Below are positions 11,001 through 29,744 of a DNA stretch of 64,000 bases, one piece after another. The position numbers were made by a program, and so were the translations under genes. This DNA is from Vanilla planifolia. Its lineage: Eukaryota > Streptophyta > Magnoliopsida > Asparagales > Orchidaceae. Below the pieces are notes generated by a model. That model saw nothing but the letters and a program-made list of their open reading frames with translations, did not search any database and was not told where the DNA came from. The stretch's first letter is position 1. The number at the start of each line of letters is the position of its first letter. The stretch spans positions 877,651 to 941,650 of the forward strand of contig JAIUJO010000162.1 in the NCBI GenBank assembly GCA_023846275.1, in the 5' to 3' direction.

Positions 11001-14000
11001 GCACACACACCAACACACACATCTACACATACAAATATGTACATACACATACACAAACACACACACATACACAAACATACATAAGAACCCACAAATGCTA
11101 TTGGACACACACACACACTTGCACACTCACACACATAGACACATGCACAAAAACACAGCATGCACACTAATGCACGAACACACACAAATAGCCACACACA
11201 CAAGCATGCATGCACACCCATGCATGCACACCACATGTATACACACACTCACATACACAGACACATGCCCTCACACACACACACATTTTTACATGCATAC
11301 ACATGCATGCATGCACATAACCTTACATAGACATACAAAAAAACACAAACACATATACCAATATGCACACACACAAGTATGCACAGACTTGTGCTCTCTT
11401 GTGCACACACACACACACATACATGCATACACATGAACATATGCTCACATATATGCACACACACTCACATATATCCATGTATGCAAACACACAAGCACAT
11501 ACACATAGACACAAGCATGCATGCACCCACACACACACACATGCACATGGGCACATAACATAGATACATGTGTGTGCACACCTACACACACATGCACACA
11601 TAAGCACATACTTGTGAACACACATGAACAAACATGCACATAGCAGTCTACTAATAATACCCACACATGCATGCATGCACCCACACACACCCACACACAT
11701 AGATTCATGCACAAAAATGAACACACTCAGGTGTACAAGCACATGTCAATGCACACAAATAGATGTAAAACACATGTTTGCATACACACACAACCACACA
11801 TCACACATAAATGTACACAAACGAACATATGCACAAGCAAACAAAGATGCACACACCCAAACGTGCATACATGTGCTAATGCATTAATAGCCACATTCTC
11901 ACAAACAAACACACATACATGAGCACACACACATTCACAAAACTACACATTGACACACACAAACACATACATGTACATTGACACAAACACATGCACATAC
12001 ACAAACAACTGCATAGAAAAGAAAACACACTCACACATTCTCATATGCACATACATATTCACAAAAGCATATATACATGCATTCACATGCAAGCAATGAT
12101 GTGCAAACACATGCACCTTCACACACAACATGCACAAATATACACTAATGTATAATCATATGATATAAATGAATACATACACACACAAACACATGCATAC
12201 ACACACATGCACACACATGTGCACACACTTCCACCCACACACCCTCACACACGTGCACAAACATGCACACTCATATGTACACACACTTGCTTGCACACAC
12301 ACTCGCACACGTGAATGTACACACACACACCTGCACACAATTACACTTGCATACACACATATGTACATACACACACAATCAAAATAAAAGGCATACAAAC
12401 ATGCACAAGTACACTTGCACACACACATTCACATGCACACACACACATATACAAGCACACATACACCCACACATGCAAACAGATGCATCCACTGACAAGC
12501 ACACCCACACACGCACATGCATAATTGCACACATATAAAAAAAGCATGTGCACACACAAACACCCACATGGATACAAACTAACATATATGCATACACACA
12601 AATATGCATGCATACATACATGCACATATACACACATGCACACACAAGTATGTCTACACTTAGATGCATTCACATGCACACACATGTACACATGCACAGA
12701 AACAAACATGTACACATGCACATACACACATGCTCACATGCATGCACATGCACATACTTGAATACAAAGACACACAAATGTACAAAACACACATACATAC
12801 ACACATATGTGTTCACACACAAACACTTACACATGCTTAAGCACATATGCACATACACTAGCATGCACACACACACACATTCACATGTATGTACACAAAC
12901 ACAATCACAATTTCCATGCATAGACAAAGTCTCTCACAAACAAACATGCACACACATACTCTCATAGGCATGCACACACATAAAAAATTGTGCATGCATG
13001 CACACACACATATACACATACACACATACATGTATGCACACACATAAATACACATATTCATGTGGATGCACAAATACAAACACAAACTCATGCATGTGCA
13101 CACACACGTACACACCTACGTGCACACATGCATACAAACAAACATGCACATGCACACACATGTGCATGCATGCATGCACACAAGCATCCACTTGCACATA
13201 ACACACATATGCATACACATGCACACACATGTACACACTGGTGCACAAAAAACCACACACACTCAGGCCTATACACAAACACAACCACACATGCACTCAT
13301 ATAGACACATGTACACACATACACATGCTTGCACGCACACAACCATTCATACATGTGAACACCCATGCACATGCACACAAAACACATGTATGCATGCACA
13401 CACACACACGTACACACATGAACACACACACACACCCAAGCATGCACATGATCGCACACACATAAACATCAATACAAACACCAAGAGACTTGCATGCATA
13501 CATGCACACACATACATGCATATGCTCACACATACAAACACATGCACGCACAAAAGTAGAGACACAAACATGCATGCATGCACACACACATACACACATA
13601 TCACACATGCACAACACGTACACATACAAATAAGGACACATTGATAAGAGCACACAAAAAGGCCAGCCAACAGATACAAGCATGCTCACATGTGCCCATA
13701 TAGGCACAAATAAATATGCTCACACACATAGATGCATAGGCATACATGCAAACAAACACACATGTACACACACACATGCACAAAAAACACATAGATAGGA
13801 ACACACACACACATACCCATGTGCACACGCACACAAATTCACATGCACACATATACATGTAAATACTCATACACACACACATGGACAAGCAAAGCATGCA
13901 TTGATTGTGTGCACCCACATGCACACACACATTCCTACACACACACACACTCACACTCTCATACATATGTGTGTACAAACACACACACACACACATGTAG

Positions 14001-16650
14001 ACACAACTATAAGTGCTAGCACACACATACACAAACTAGCACATACTCACATGGATTGGCACACACACACACTCACATGCATGTATATAGTATATGAATG
14101 TAAAATCTTGCATACACACACTTGCACCAACATGCATGCAAACACACTTGCACAAATGCATTAATGTGCACATGCTCAAACAAATGAACAAATGTATAAA
14201 CACAAACACATGCATGTAGACACACACAACCATGCATATATATATGCAAGCACAGACACAAAGATGCACACACGTGGCCATGTGGGGTAATTGCACACAC
14301 ACACACAAATGCACACAAGCATGCATCCACATACACACACACACACATAATATGCTCGGACACATGCACACAAATACTCATACACACTTGCGCGTACATA
14401 TACACACACATATACACATGCAAACACCTACCCACGAGCGCACACACATGCATGCACAGACATATGCACACACAAATGCGATTGCACATGCAAACATACA
14501 TGCACAAACATGTACGCACACATACACCTACACACATCCATACACATGCACGTGCATAGGCTAGCATATGTTTGTAAAGACACACACACACACTTAGGCG
14601 CACACAAGCACACTCGTAATTGTGCACACTCACAAACATGTAAACATTCAGATACATAAACACTTGATTACGTATGCACACACACATGCACAATCACATA
14701 TATGACATTCACATGCAGACACATACATGCACATGTGCTTGCATGCCCACACACATGCACTCACAACAACATATAAATACATGCACACTCATAAATATCC
14801 ACACACATGAACACATACAAATGCACACAAATACATGCATTGTGTGCATATGCATACACACATGCATATGCACATAATCACATGCAAAAACACTCTCGCA
14901 CACACACCCTTAAACATACACTTTCACACACAGATGCATATACATATGCATACACATTCACACACACATAAACTCACACATATGCACACACAAAGACACA
15001 CACATGCCATGCACACGTGCACATCCATGCAAACATACACACACACACACTTATGAACACATGCATGTGCATTGCTATACACATGCACATACATATGCAC
15101 ACATGTGCAATTACACAAACACACATAATGGAATATAATCGAACGTGTACTTAGACATATAGGTAGACATATGCACAACCACACATGCATAAACAAACAT
15201 GCATATACACACATGTGAGTGCACACAAATACATATGCACATACACATACACAACCACACAAACACACAAACACACACACACAGATGTGTACAACACACA
15301 TGCACACCCATAGATATGCATGCATACACATAAAAATGCATGAACCTGCACACACATACAAGTTCAATCACACCTACAAACATGCATACACATAGATATC
15401 CACACACAACATATATCATGCATAGACATGTGCATACTAGTGCTTGCACACATACACAAAGACAAATAGACACATGTAAGCACACACAAACCAAAACACA
15501 CAAACATAATCATATGTACATGCACATATACACACATACACATGTACACACATATGCAAATGTGTTCTTGAACGTATTCGTGGCATGCACAAACATACAC
15601 ACACATATGTGCACATATACATATATGCACAGACATGCATACACATACAAACATGCATGCATATTCATACACACACACATGTACATGTGCATAAGCACAT
15701 ACACACACACATACATGCATAAGCATAGACACATGCACACACATACACATGCATATGTACAAGAATAGGTACACACATGCACAAGAATAGGCTCACAAAC
15801 ATGTACACAGTCACACCTCTATGCATACAAATGCATGCACAAAAACACATGCACGAACATTGATGCTCACACACACATACACACACAAGCATACACATAC
15901 ACACCTATACACACACATATTACTTGCACATGCTCATGCACACAAAAGGAGACACACACACATGTATGAATGTGAACATGTGCATGTGCATACAAACATA
16001 TATAAAAGCATAAACACACACATGCAAGGCCACACACACATAGAAATATACATGCACACAAACATGCACAAACACACACACACATGCACACATAGACCTA
16101 CACTCTTATACACATGCACACAAAAAGCACTCGTACACAAAAACACGAATACACAAACACACAGACACAAATCCACATATGAACACACACACACACTTGC
16201 ATAGAAACGTACACTTACATGAACATACACATATGAAAAACATGCACACACACACATGTACAAATACATTGACACACAAACACATGCCCAAGCACTCATA
16301 TGCTTGTAGAACTAAACATGCACACACACACACATGCACACATATACACATGCATAAATAAAGGCACACGCATGCATGCATAATCACATAAACATGCACA
16401 CACAAACACACAAACACTCGAATATAGACACACTTTTACATACTGTATATGCTCACACAAGAAAACAAAGTCACACACACAAAACTATGCACACACACAC
16501 ACATACACATGTACACACACATCTACAAACACAGACATGAACACACACTTGTCCACACACACACATAAGCACACACGACCCTATGCACACACATGGATGC
16601 ACACAAAAATGCTCAAACACAAGCACATGCAAACACTTGCACACATGCAT

Positions 16651-16798
16651 GCACACCTACACATGTGTGCACAAATACAGACAAATGCACACACATGCAC
16701 AAATATGCACACTCACACACGCATGCACACCTACACATGTGTGCACAAATACAGACAAATGCACACATATGCACAAATATGCACACTCACACACACAT
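16651..16798 (+). repeat. 74-bp tandem duplication, near identical
   Basis: Two 74-bp units each start GCACACCTACACATGTGTGC and contain AATACAGACAAATGCACACA. They differ at very few bases. Confidence 0.9.
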
Positions 16799-19323
16799 GC
16801 ACAATGCAAGCATGCACAAGCACATACACACACAAATGCATACATGTACACCAATGCACACACACACACACATACACACACACACACACCTATGTATGCA
16901 AATGTGTAGACACACACATGAACACGCGCACATACATATGCAAATGTGTGTACCTACATAGACATACACGTAAGTATGCTAACAAAAACACATGCAAACA
17001 CAAATGCATACACACATATACACTTGAACACATACATGCACCCACACACCTACATATAGATTTGTGTACATGTGCCCATGCACACACATGCACACATGAT
17101 TGCATGCATGCAAGCACACATATACACACATGTTCACACACTAATGTGCATGCTCCTTACACAAAAAGAGTACACTTACAAACCTACACACTCATATGTA
17201 CACACACAAACACATGTTTGTAGACATGCATAGCAACACATACACATATTCATAAACATTCATGCACATAGACATGCACACATGCACAAGAATATTTACA
17301 CACACACACACACACATAAGCATACACAGATAGGTGCACGTGCACAAACACACAAGCACACATCTTGCCACATGCACATAACACATATACACACACACAC
17401 ACACACAAATGCACACACTCACATACACATGCAAATGTGCAAACACACAAACACGTATGCTCACATAAATACACGTCCACATATACATGCTTACCTACAC
17501 ACATGGAAAAATATACACATACACACACACACACACACACACTTACCTACACATGAAAAAATGTACACTTACACACACACACACACATACATGCATGCAT
17601 AAATACACCTAAATGTTAGTACAAATGCACTAATCCATGCACCCACACACACATACAAGTATACACAAAAATGCACAAACACATACAAAAGCACACTTAC
17701 CCATACACACAGGCCACACCCACATTGGCACCCACACCCCCCCACACACATAACATCATGCATCCATATGTGCACACCCACATGCACATGCACACATAAT
17801 AAATGCAGACAAAACAAAACATGCACACACACAAAAGTATAAGTAGACACACACAAGCATGTGCACTTGTAAATACACACACGAACACACACTAACTTGC
17901 ACGAACATGCATCCACAATCAAACACACTGATACACACATGCTTAATTGTACACACACACACACTTGCATATGTGTGTGCATGAACACACACACACTTGA
18001 GCACTAGCACACATGCACATGTGCATAACTCACACACAAATAGAAATACAAAGACACATACACACAAGCATGCCCACAAAAATATGCACACCCAAACCTA
18101 CACTTACATACCCATACACACACATATATATAGCACACACACACACTTACATGCCCGCTTACATCTATACATGTGCACTTGCACACATACATAAAACTGC
18201 ACACACACATACATGTGCACAAACACGTGCACACATATACATGTAAGCACATATGTCGACAAACCTGCATATGTGCATGCACACACATACACACAAATGC
18301 ATACACCCATGCAAACACATTTGCACACACTTTTGAACCCACCAACACATGTGTATGTCCTAATGAACACAAAATCACACACCTACCCACACATAGACTT
18401 ACACGCACATGCATACCCATGCACACACACTAAAAAACACGTCATATGCACTCAAACACACACATAAGTGCATGCACACTGATTCACACACATGCAAATG
18501 CACAAACATGTAGACACACAAATGTGCATGCACATAAACACATGCTCACAAATATTCACAAACACAAACACAAATAACCAAACACACATACACATGCACA
18601 TACATTCACAAAATTGCTTGCTCAAGCACATTCACATGCACACATATATAGAAATGCATACAAGCATATACGTTCACATACTTACACACATCCACAAGCA
18701 CATGCATACAAGTGCACGCGTGCACATATGCACATAACCACATGTAGACTTACACATGCACAGATACAAATGTGCATAGCACACACACACACACACATGT
18801 AGACTCATACACACAAACACTCATACACATGCAAACACATTAAAACATGCTCACACACACAATACAAAAAAATGCAAAAACATGCACCCACACCAACACA
18901 CCATTATGCACACACATGCACAGACTTGCACACACGTACACATGCACATGCACACATAAGAACAAACATAGAGGCATATATACACGCACACACACACGCA
19001 TGCATACACATGCATGCATAGGCACTCAAACATGCACACAAATGTACACACATATGCACATCTATGCATGCACACACATACATGCACAAACAAACATGCA
19101 CACATGCAAACACACATATTCACACACAAACACACACATGCACATGGATGGTCACACACACATTATATATGCACATGTGCACACACACATAGACAAATAT
19201 ATGCACACATACACACACACAAACATGCACATACGCTCGAATGTGCACACATGCACATACACACACACACACACACCCACACATGCATAAACACTCACTC
19301 TTACACATACACATTTGAACTTA

Positions 19324-20691
19324 TATATGTAAACTCATCCATACACACACACAAACACATAAAAACACATGCATACACACCCACATCAACTGAAATACAT
19401 CATGCACACATAAACACACACAGATACACGCACATGCTCTATTGGATATGTGCACATATGTATGCATGCACAAACACATGCACATGTAAAAGTACACACT
19501 TATACATGTGCATGCACATGCACACACTCACACATATGCACATATACATGCAAAAATGCCCACACACACGTACACACACTCACAAACACATGCACAAACA
19601 TGAACACACACACACACACCCAAGTACACAAACATGCACACACAAGCACTCTGGTATGCAAGCACATGCACACACTCACACTCATCCACACAAGCATACA
19701 CACATACACACATGCACATGCACACACAACCATACAAGCACACAAAAAAAGAATACACATGCACACACATACATACATATGCACACCAATAAACTCAATA
19801 GCACATACACATGCATTCAAGTCCATACACACAAATACACACATTCACTAGCACTAGTACACACACACATAGAGTCACTCACATGCACAAACAAATGCAT
19901 GCATGCATGCACACATGATCACACAAGCACGCATACATTCACACACACATATGGACACGCACATGCACACACACACATAAACATAAGATCACACACATAC
20001 TGACTCTCATGAACACAAACATACATCATCATTTATATGCACATGAACAAATGCACTTTGCATAAACATAGATGAATGGAAGCACACACACATGCATGCT
20101 CTCACACATGCAAAAATCGACACACACACATATAAGCTCTCACACAAACAGATGCATGAACATGTGCATCTGTACACACGTGTGAATGCATAGACATGCA
20201 CACACACATGCACATATACACACACACACACTTACATGTATACACACATGCATGCATGCACATATACAAACACATGCATGCACATGCAAACTCATGCATG
20301 TGCATAGGCGCACATATATCGAAATACATGCTCACACATGCATACACGTGCACATACTTATACACATATGAACAAACACATGCATGTGAACACATGGATG
20401 CACAGATGTGCACAACGACATGCTTATTCCACACATGTGTTTATGCACACACACACATATGCACATATACATGGAAACTCATCACACACACACACACACA
20501 AGCACATAAAGTCACACACATACATACCCGCATGAACTCAAATACATTATGCACACACAAACACATATATATACACACACATGCTCAATTAGATACACGC
20601 ACACATGCACACACACACACAAAAGTGCTCACACACATACACATGCATGCACATGCACACACACATATGTACATCTACATGCACACATGCC

Positions 20692-20723
<32 letters not shown>

Positions 20724-21610
20724 TGCACACACATGTACACAGACATGCACACAAACATACTTTGATACACAAACACATGTGCACACTCACATTCATCCAC
20801 ACTAGCATACACATAGACACACATGCACACACACACACATGCACACATACCCACATGCATATGCACACACACAACCATATAAGCACATAAAAAAAGGATA
20901 CACACACACACTCACATACATACACATGCACACCCACAAATGCAGTAACACATGTACATGCATCCAAGTGCACACACACAAATGCATATATTCACCAACA
21001 CTAAGTGCACACACACATAAGGTCACTCAACACATGCATGCATGCACACATGATCAACGTGCACACACAAATATGCACCCACACATATGCACAACCATGT
21101 GTGCACACACACACATATGCATATGGACACACACATATTGACTCATACGAACACAAACATACATCATCATTTCAATGCACATGAACAAATGCACAACATA
21201 TTAATACACATGAATGGAAGCATACACACATACATGTGCACACATGCAAAAACAGATGCACACACACACACACATAGATGCATGAACATGTGCATTTACA
21301 CACACATGCATACACACTTATACACATACACAAACACATACACTTGTACATACACATGCATGCATGCACATATACAAACACATTCACACACACATACACA
21401 CACATGTAAACACATGCATAGGCACACACACACCTGCATGCATACACTCATATAGACACACACATGCACAACCATTTGCACACATAGATTCACACATAGA
21501 CACACAAAGAGACCCATGCATACACATGCATAAACACAAATACAAAAAAAGGTGCACACAACATGGCCATTCACATACACACACACACACACATATGCAT
21601 GAACTCAATG
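19324..21610 (+). repeat. Tandem duplication, period about 1.14 kb, two diverged copies
   Basis: Copy A is about 19324-20470 and copy B about 20471-21610. Shared landmarks in the same order include the AACTCATC start, a GAATACA/GGATACA patch after an A-run, GTCACTCA, ACAAACATACATCATCATTT (20021 and 21157) and GAATGGAAGCA (20073 and 21212). The offset at the landmarks is 1138-1147 bases. The copies carry many substitutions and small indels. A partial third copy may start near 21600. Confidence 0.8.
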
Positions 21611-24600
21611 ATGCACACTCACACACACACACACACACAAAAGTGTGCACAATATGTCTATGCACACACACATATACGTGCACTCATTGACACTCACCCA
21701 CACAAACAACCACACATGCATGCATGCACATATACATATATGCACACATACAGATATACACACATGTATACATACACAGATGGATGTGCATAGACCCACC
21801 CAAATATGCTTGCATGTAAACATAGACACATATAGATACACATAGACACAAAAACATACACACACATTCACATAGTGGTTACACACACAAACACATTGCA
21901 CAAGATTTCAAACACATGCACATGCATATAGATGCACCTATAAACAAATATGCACACAGACTCATACACGCACACATGTACACACTCACACCTATATACC
22001 TTGCACACATGCACTCATGCATAAAACTAAGAGCATACATACACACTGATAGGGCTTGTACATATGCACACACACCAATATATAAATGCATCCACAAAAC
22101 ATACACTCAAAGACAAACATGTATAATCATTGACGCATTTGTGCATATGCATGCACACACATACAAATAGACATGCTTAAGCAAATGCATGCACATGCAC
22201 AAACACATACACTCAAGCACACACATGTGTGCACCCAAACATGCACAGGCACACGTAGACACATATGCACACACACATGAATACACACATGCACAAACAC
22301 ACAGATTTTCAAACACACATGAAGACAAACAAGCATGCACCCACAAAACCACACACATGTTTGAGCATACGAACATACACACATGCACACACATGCTTGC
22401 TATAGGCACATTCACAGACATGCACACACACACACACCCATATAATGACATACATCCATAAACATGAACACACAGACACGTGCACCAACAAACCCACATG
22501 TGCATGCATGTACAAACACAAACACAAACACATATGCACACAAATACATGCACACCCATACACACCCCAAACACATATACACACACATGCATGCACAAAT
22601 ACTCACACAAAGACACACACACATGCTCACAAATACACTTGCTGCACACATGCACACACAAGCAGACACACATGCACCTACATGCACACATGTATGTGCA
22701 TAGCCACACACACCCACGCACACAGGCAATCACACATGCAACCTCAAACACACACACACACCCAATCATGTACAAACATGCACACATGAGCACAAAAACA
22801 CATATCCAAACACTCATGCACACATGCACAAAAACGCACACAAAATTTGGCATGCATAAAAAAACATGGTCACACATACATAGAAATAACCATAGAGGTA
22901 CACATACACTCACAGACACATAGATGCTCATAGACAAACAAGCTCACGCACAAAATATGAATATATATACACACACATGTAGACACACAGATATACACAC
23001 ACACACAAACACACATGCATATGCACACATATAGACATGCACATATACACATACACACATACAAACACATGCAAGTATCTACACACACTCACACTCATAC
23101 ACGCACACATATGCATGAACACACAGGCACACATAAAACCACAAACACAATCACACATGATCAAATGCACATGCACACACATATACACATGCATGCATGC
23201 ATGCACATGTATACACACAAGCATGCACGTGAACAAAAACACAAGCACACACAGACACACAACCACATGCAAAGAAGCACACACATGCCCACATGTCAAA
23301 ACACACACAAAGACACACATGTGCACATGCACACAAGGACACACATGTGCACACTCACATATGCACATGAATCCACACATGCATACACCCACTAACACAC
23401 ATGCACACATGCCCACACACACACACACACACGCACGTGCACACACACTCATAAACAAACACACACAAATGCATGCAACCCCGACACAAATGCATATGCA
23501 CACACACACACAGGAGTATTGACCCACAAACTTGTAAATGCACAAACACACATGCATAAAAACATGTACACACACACACATGCATGCACACACTCACATG
23601 CATATGCATAAGAACACACAAAAGCACACACACAGGCTCACACACACATAAGCATAAACTACCACATACACATGTGTGCACACAAACACACATGCTCTCA
23701 CAGACGCTCAAGCACTCCTACAATGCAGCCACACACACATGCATGTACACACATATACACACACACACCAGCATATACACATGTTGACACAGGTGTACTC
23801 ACACAAATAAACTCATACACACATGTACTTACATGCACAAACCCACAAAATTACAAAAACACATAAATGCATGAACACAATATGCAAAGATGCTTGCTCA
23901 CATCCACAAATGTACAAATACATACACATGGACGTGCACAAACTCAAAGATGCATGCACCCACATGCATGCATGATTCCACAAATGCATGCACATACAAA
24001 CTTTCAAACATACATACTTGTACATATACATGGATGCACACAAACAAACACAGGAACATGCACACACATACCCACGAAGACATGCACACACACTCACACA
24101 AACAAACTTTCATACATAGACACACACACACTATGTGCACACACTTGCAAGAATGTAGACACACAAGCAATTACACAAACACACACCAATGCACACAAAA
24201 AACTACACATAGAGACATGCACCCACAAACACATGCACATACGTGCACACAAAGATGTACACACACATGCAACTGCATACTTACACACACACATGCATGT
24301 ACACACACAAACACGCACACTTTTTCACAAGCATGTAGACATATTTTTACACATGCATGCACACACACACATTCATACATGCAATATGTTCATACACACA
24401 CACATGCACACACGCACAAACACATGCAAATGCACACATACACAGGAACAACTACAAATAGATGCACCCAAACATCCCCACAAACACACCTACAAAAGCA
24501 CAAACACAAATACACAAGCATACACATATGCACACACACTTAGACACATTTATGCACACATAGACATGCACATATTCATAGGCATGCATCATCTTTCCCT

Positions 24601-24950
24601 AGCACCCACACGTGCACAAACATGCAAAGACAGACACAAATGCATACATTTGCACACACATAACACTCACATGCACACATAGGCACACGTATATAAGCAG
24701 ATGAACATACAGACATGCACAAACACTTGCAAAATCACACACATGCACACAAATGTTCCTATGTGCATATTCGCACATATGCACATTCATGCATGTGTGC
24801 ACTCACACACATACAACATACCCAAAAACACTCACACACATAAATACACACATAATCACACGTACATGCATGCTCCTGCATAGACATGCACACACGCACA
24901 CACACAAAAATGCAGGTGCACACACCCATAAACATACATACACACACACC

Positions 24951-25014
24951 TTTTGAGACTCCCACAAACATACACACACACCTTTTGAGACTCCCACAAA
25001 CATACACACACACA
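24951..25014 (+). repeat. 32-bp direct duplication
   Basis: TTTTGAGACTCCCACAAACA occurs at 24951 and again at 24983, with CA units between. The TTTTGAGACTCCC core is not CA-type sequence, so the duplication is easy to see. Confidence 0.9.
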
Positions 25015-28000
25015 CATATGCATGCACATGCATACGCGCACAGCCACTAACACATATACACACATATACAAACATGAACATGCTCACAAACATACACATG
25101 CACACACACTCACATGTACACATGCATGAATAGAGCCACAAATGCACATGCACACACATGCACCACAACACACACACAAGTACAAAAATGCACATACACT
25201 TAAACACACAAATATGTAGATGCACACACACACATGCACAAGCATACCTTTGTACACATAGACATACATGTACACCCAAACATAAGTACATGCACATACA
25301 TGCATGAACAATCTCACAATTACATAGACACAGTCACACACATGCATAGATGCACAAACACATTTGCACAATCACACACATATACACACACACATACATA
25401 AAAGCATGCATGCACATACACATAGGCTCATTAGTCCACATATGAATAAACATGTGTGCATACACATAAAGATACAAAAAGCACACACACACACACACAC
25501 CAACAAACTTAAACATAGTCATGCATACACAGACAAACATGTAAGAATGGATGCATACATGCACACATTTATGCACTCACACTCATGTACAAGGAAATGC
25601 ACAAAAATGCATGCACATGTTCACACATGCACATATATGCACACTGTTCCACATGCACACACCATACACACAATCTACACACACATGCTCGTGCACAAAC
25701 AAGCACACATGATGCATACACACGCATGCATACATGCTCATAAGAACACACTCAAACACATGTACAAGCACATACACACATGCATGCATAGACCCATGCA
25801 TATGAATTCTTGCATACTTGCACCCAAACTCCCACACAAATGCATAAGCAGACGTAAGTGCGTATGCACACACATCAACACACACACAACGCACAACTAC
25901 AATTATATCCATGCACATGCACACACACACACACACACATGAACACATGTATGCGTAGATGTAAATGCACACACACACACACACACACACTCAAACAGAC
26001 AAGCACACACACACATGCACAAACAAACACACACTCATGCACACTCATGAATACACACATTGATGCACATGCTCACACACTTGTGCATGCGCACACACAT
26101 ATACACATATGCAGACAAACACACATGTACATGTTCCCATACAAATATACATAAATCCACACATAAACATGTGCACACATGTATAAACACACATAGAAAC
26201 ACATGTAGACATGCACATACACCCCCACAAGCCCACATATGCACACACACGTAAGAACAAATGCACACACATACATGCATAAGCACAGACATATACATAT
26301 AAAGGCATGTATATAAGCATACGCACACATGCACACACACGAGCACAAAAAAGACATTCGGGCATAAAAGTTTAGACACACATGCCAACACATTCATGCA
26401 CATACACTGAAAACCATACATGCACACATACACACACATAAACACACATTTTCATAACACACATTCATATGTGTGTACATGAACATGCACACACACATAC
26501 ATATGAACCCAAACACATGTAGACACACATAATTGCACAATGACATTCACGCACACATTCATATGCATAGATATGTAGGCACATGTACACACACACATAC
26601 ATGCATTACATACATTCATATATAGACACACTTGCATGAGCATACACACACATACACACACATGCCTACTTACATTCATACTCATGCACACATATTCATA
26701 CACATGCACATACCAATATAGACACACACACACACACACTTATGCACAAAAATGCACACACACAAGCCCTCATATAATGCATAGTACACAAAAACATAAA
26801 CATATTTGTGCAAAAAAAATATATGCACCCACGCACACAAGCATGCATAAATATATATATATCTACACACACATATAGATACATAAGCACAAAAGCACAT
26901 ATGTGTGCACCCACACACACATAAACACACACAGATGCACATGGATACAAAAACACACACAGACACACACACAAACATAACACATGCATAAGCACTCATT
27001 TATGCACTACACATACACACAAATTTACACAACTACATCCATACATACATATACGCATGCACACATGAACACATGCACACACTCATAGATTTGCTCACAC
27101 ACCTATACATAAACCTACATGGACACATACATAGGCACACACATAAACACACATGCATATATGCACACCTACACACATGCATTCATAAGAACAATCATGC
27201 ACTCACACATACCTGCACACATAGATGCACAAATACATAAACATGTATATGCACACACAATCATACACTTGCACACACACATGTGAACAAGTGCATGGGT
27301 AGACACACATAGACACACGCATGCACGTACTCTCATAAACATGACCAAAAATGCATGAGACACACATGCACATGTACTCATTGAAACATGCATAATTAGT
27401 TGTAAAAAACATCATCATGAACATGAACATAAACATGCACACACTCATACACAAACAAAGGCACATACATGCACACATATGCACACTTACATACAAAAGC
27501 ACATAAAACTAGCATGTAGACAAGCATAGACATGTACATGCACACATAGATACAAACACACAAATGCATATGCATAAATGTACACAAATGTGTACAATCA
27601 CATATACACATACACACACACATGTGGACATGCACTTACATGCTTACACACATGTGCATTTGAATATATAAAAATGTAGACACACACTCGTACATGCTCA
27701 CACGCCCAAACTCACACCCTCCTATATACACACACTCACACATAGATGCACATATGCACACACACATGCACACACATATATACACTTACACAACCACACA
27801 AGCACATGCACACACACACACATGCACACATATATATGCATGCACACACATGCATGCAAACACATGTACACACACACACATATATGCACAAATGCACACT
27901 TGTGCACATGCAAAAACATGCATATAATGACATTCATGCACCCACACGCACAAACACACACATACTCAAACACACACATATGCAAGCACACAAACACACG

Positions 28001-29744
28001 TACACATCTGAACACACATACATCTGTACATCTTCATACTCTCACAAAGACATGCATACACATCCAAACACACCCACAAGCAAACATGGGTGCACATAAA
28101 CAACTACACACACATGCACACACTTATGCATATAGTCTTACATAAAAACACAAAGGCATAGATGCACACTCGCCCACATGAACACACAAATAAGCTTGCA
28201 CACATATATGCATAACACACACACATAACCATGCACACACATGCACCAGCACATGCACAAACAAACACACTCACACTCACACATATACATGAATGCCTGC
28301 ACGCACACACATGCACACAAACACACACACACACACATGCACGCTTACACATAAACTCAAACATATTAATGCACACACACATATATACATACACACAAAC
28401 ATGCATACACGCTTGTGCACACACATGAAACAAAGGTGCACACTAACATGCATTCGCATACAGACACATGCATAAAGTCACAAATAAATGCACATGCACA
28501 TGTACACATACACTTACACATTCACTCGCACACACATGCACAAGCATGCGCAAACCTTTACATGAACACATGCAAACACAAAAAAAAAATGCACACGAAC
28601 AAAGCCACATTTTCTTAAATATGCATGAACAAATGCATAAAGAAGCACACACACATAAGCAGAAATAAAAAATGGACACACATGCACTCACCTGCACATA
28701 CATGCATACACACATGCATGCATGCATATGCACGCACATATACACATGCACTTGCACGAATGTGCACACATAAATTTGCACATTGACACACATAAACACA
28801 TATAGAGGCAAACACATGAAAAAATACATACATACTTGCATATAAATATGCACAAATGCCAACACAAATGCATTCAAATACACACACACAAATGCACACA
28901 CGCATGCACTCACACACACATAAGCATGTATAAACATGCACACACACACCCATACACACTCACATGGATGCACGCATACACAGACATCAGTCAAACACAC
29001 ATGCCCATTGACCTAAATATGCACATAACACACACAAATATGCACATATAAACTTATACATAAATACACAAATACATGCATACATACACACACATGCACA
29101 AACCCATGCATGCATACACACAAGCTTGATGTGCACATACACACACACACATTTATGCATGCATTGGACACAAAATACATAGACACATGCACACACAAAC
29201 AAGCATGTGCACATATGCCCACACTCACACTCACACACTCACAAGCACACATGCATACACAGACATACCCAAACACATACCAAAATGCATATACTTTTAC
29301 ACACCTGTGCACACACACACACACATCAATACACACATAGGCATGCATAAACGCATCTATGAACACACACACAAATGCATGCACATGCACATGCACACAA
29401 TCACAAGAATGCACACAAACACATGCATATGCACATATAAAGGCACTCACACTCACTTGTGCATATACACACACAAGCATATGCACTGTCAACAAATACA
29501 GACAAGCGTTCACACCTATACATATACATGCATTAGGAAAACATACACATGTGCACATAGGTGAACATGCAAATGAAAATAATTAGCACATACACATGCA
29601 CAAACACACATGTATATGCATATACACACCCACATATATGCATAAATGCACCGATATGCAAGCACACATGTGCCTACACATGCACACACATAAAAGCAGA
29701 CACACATGCATACACACAAGTACACCCACGCACATTCACACAGA

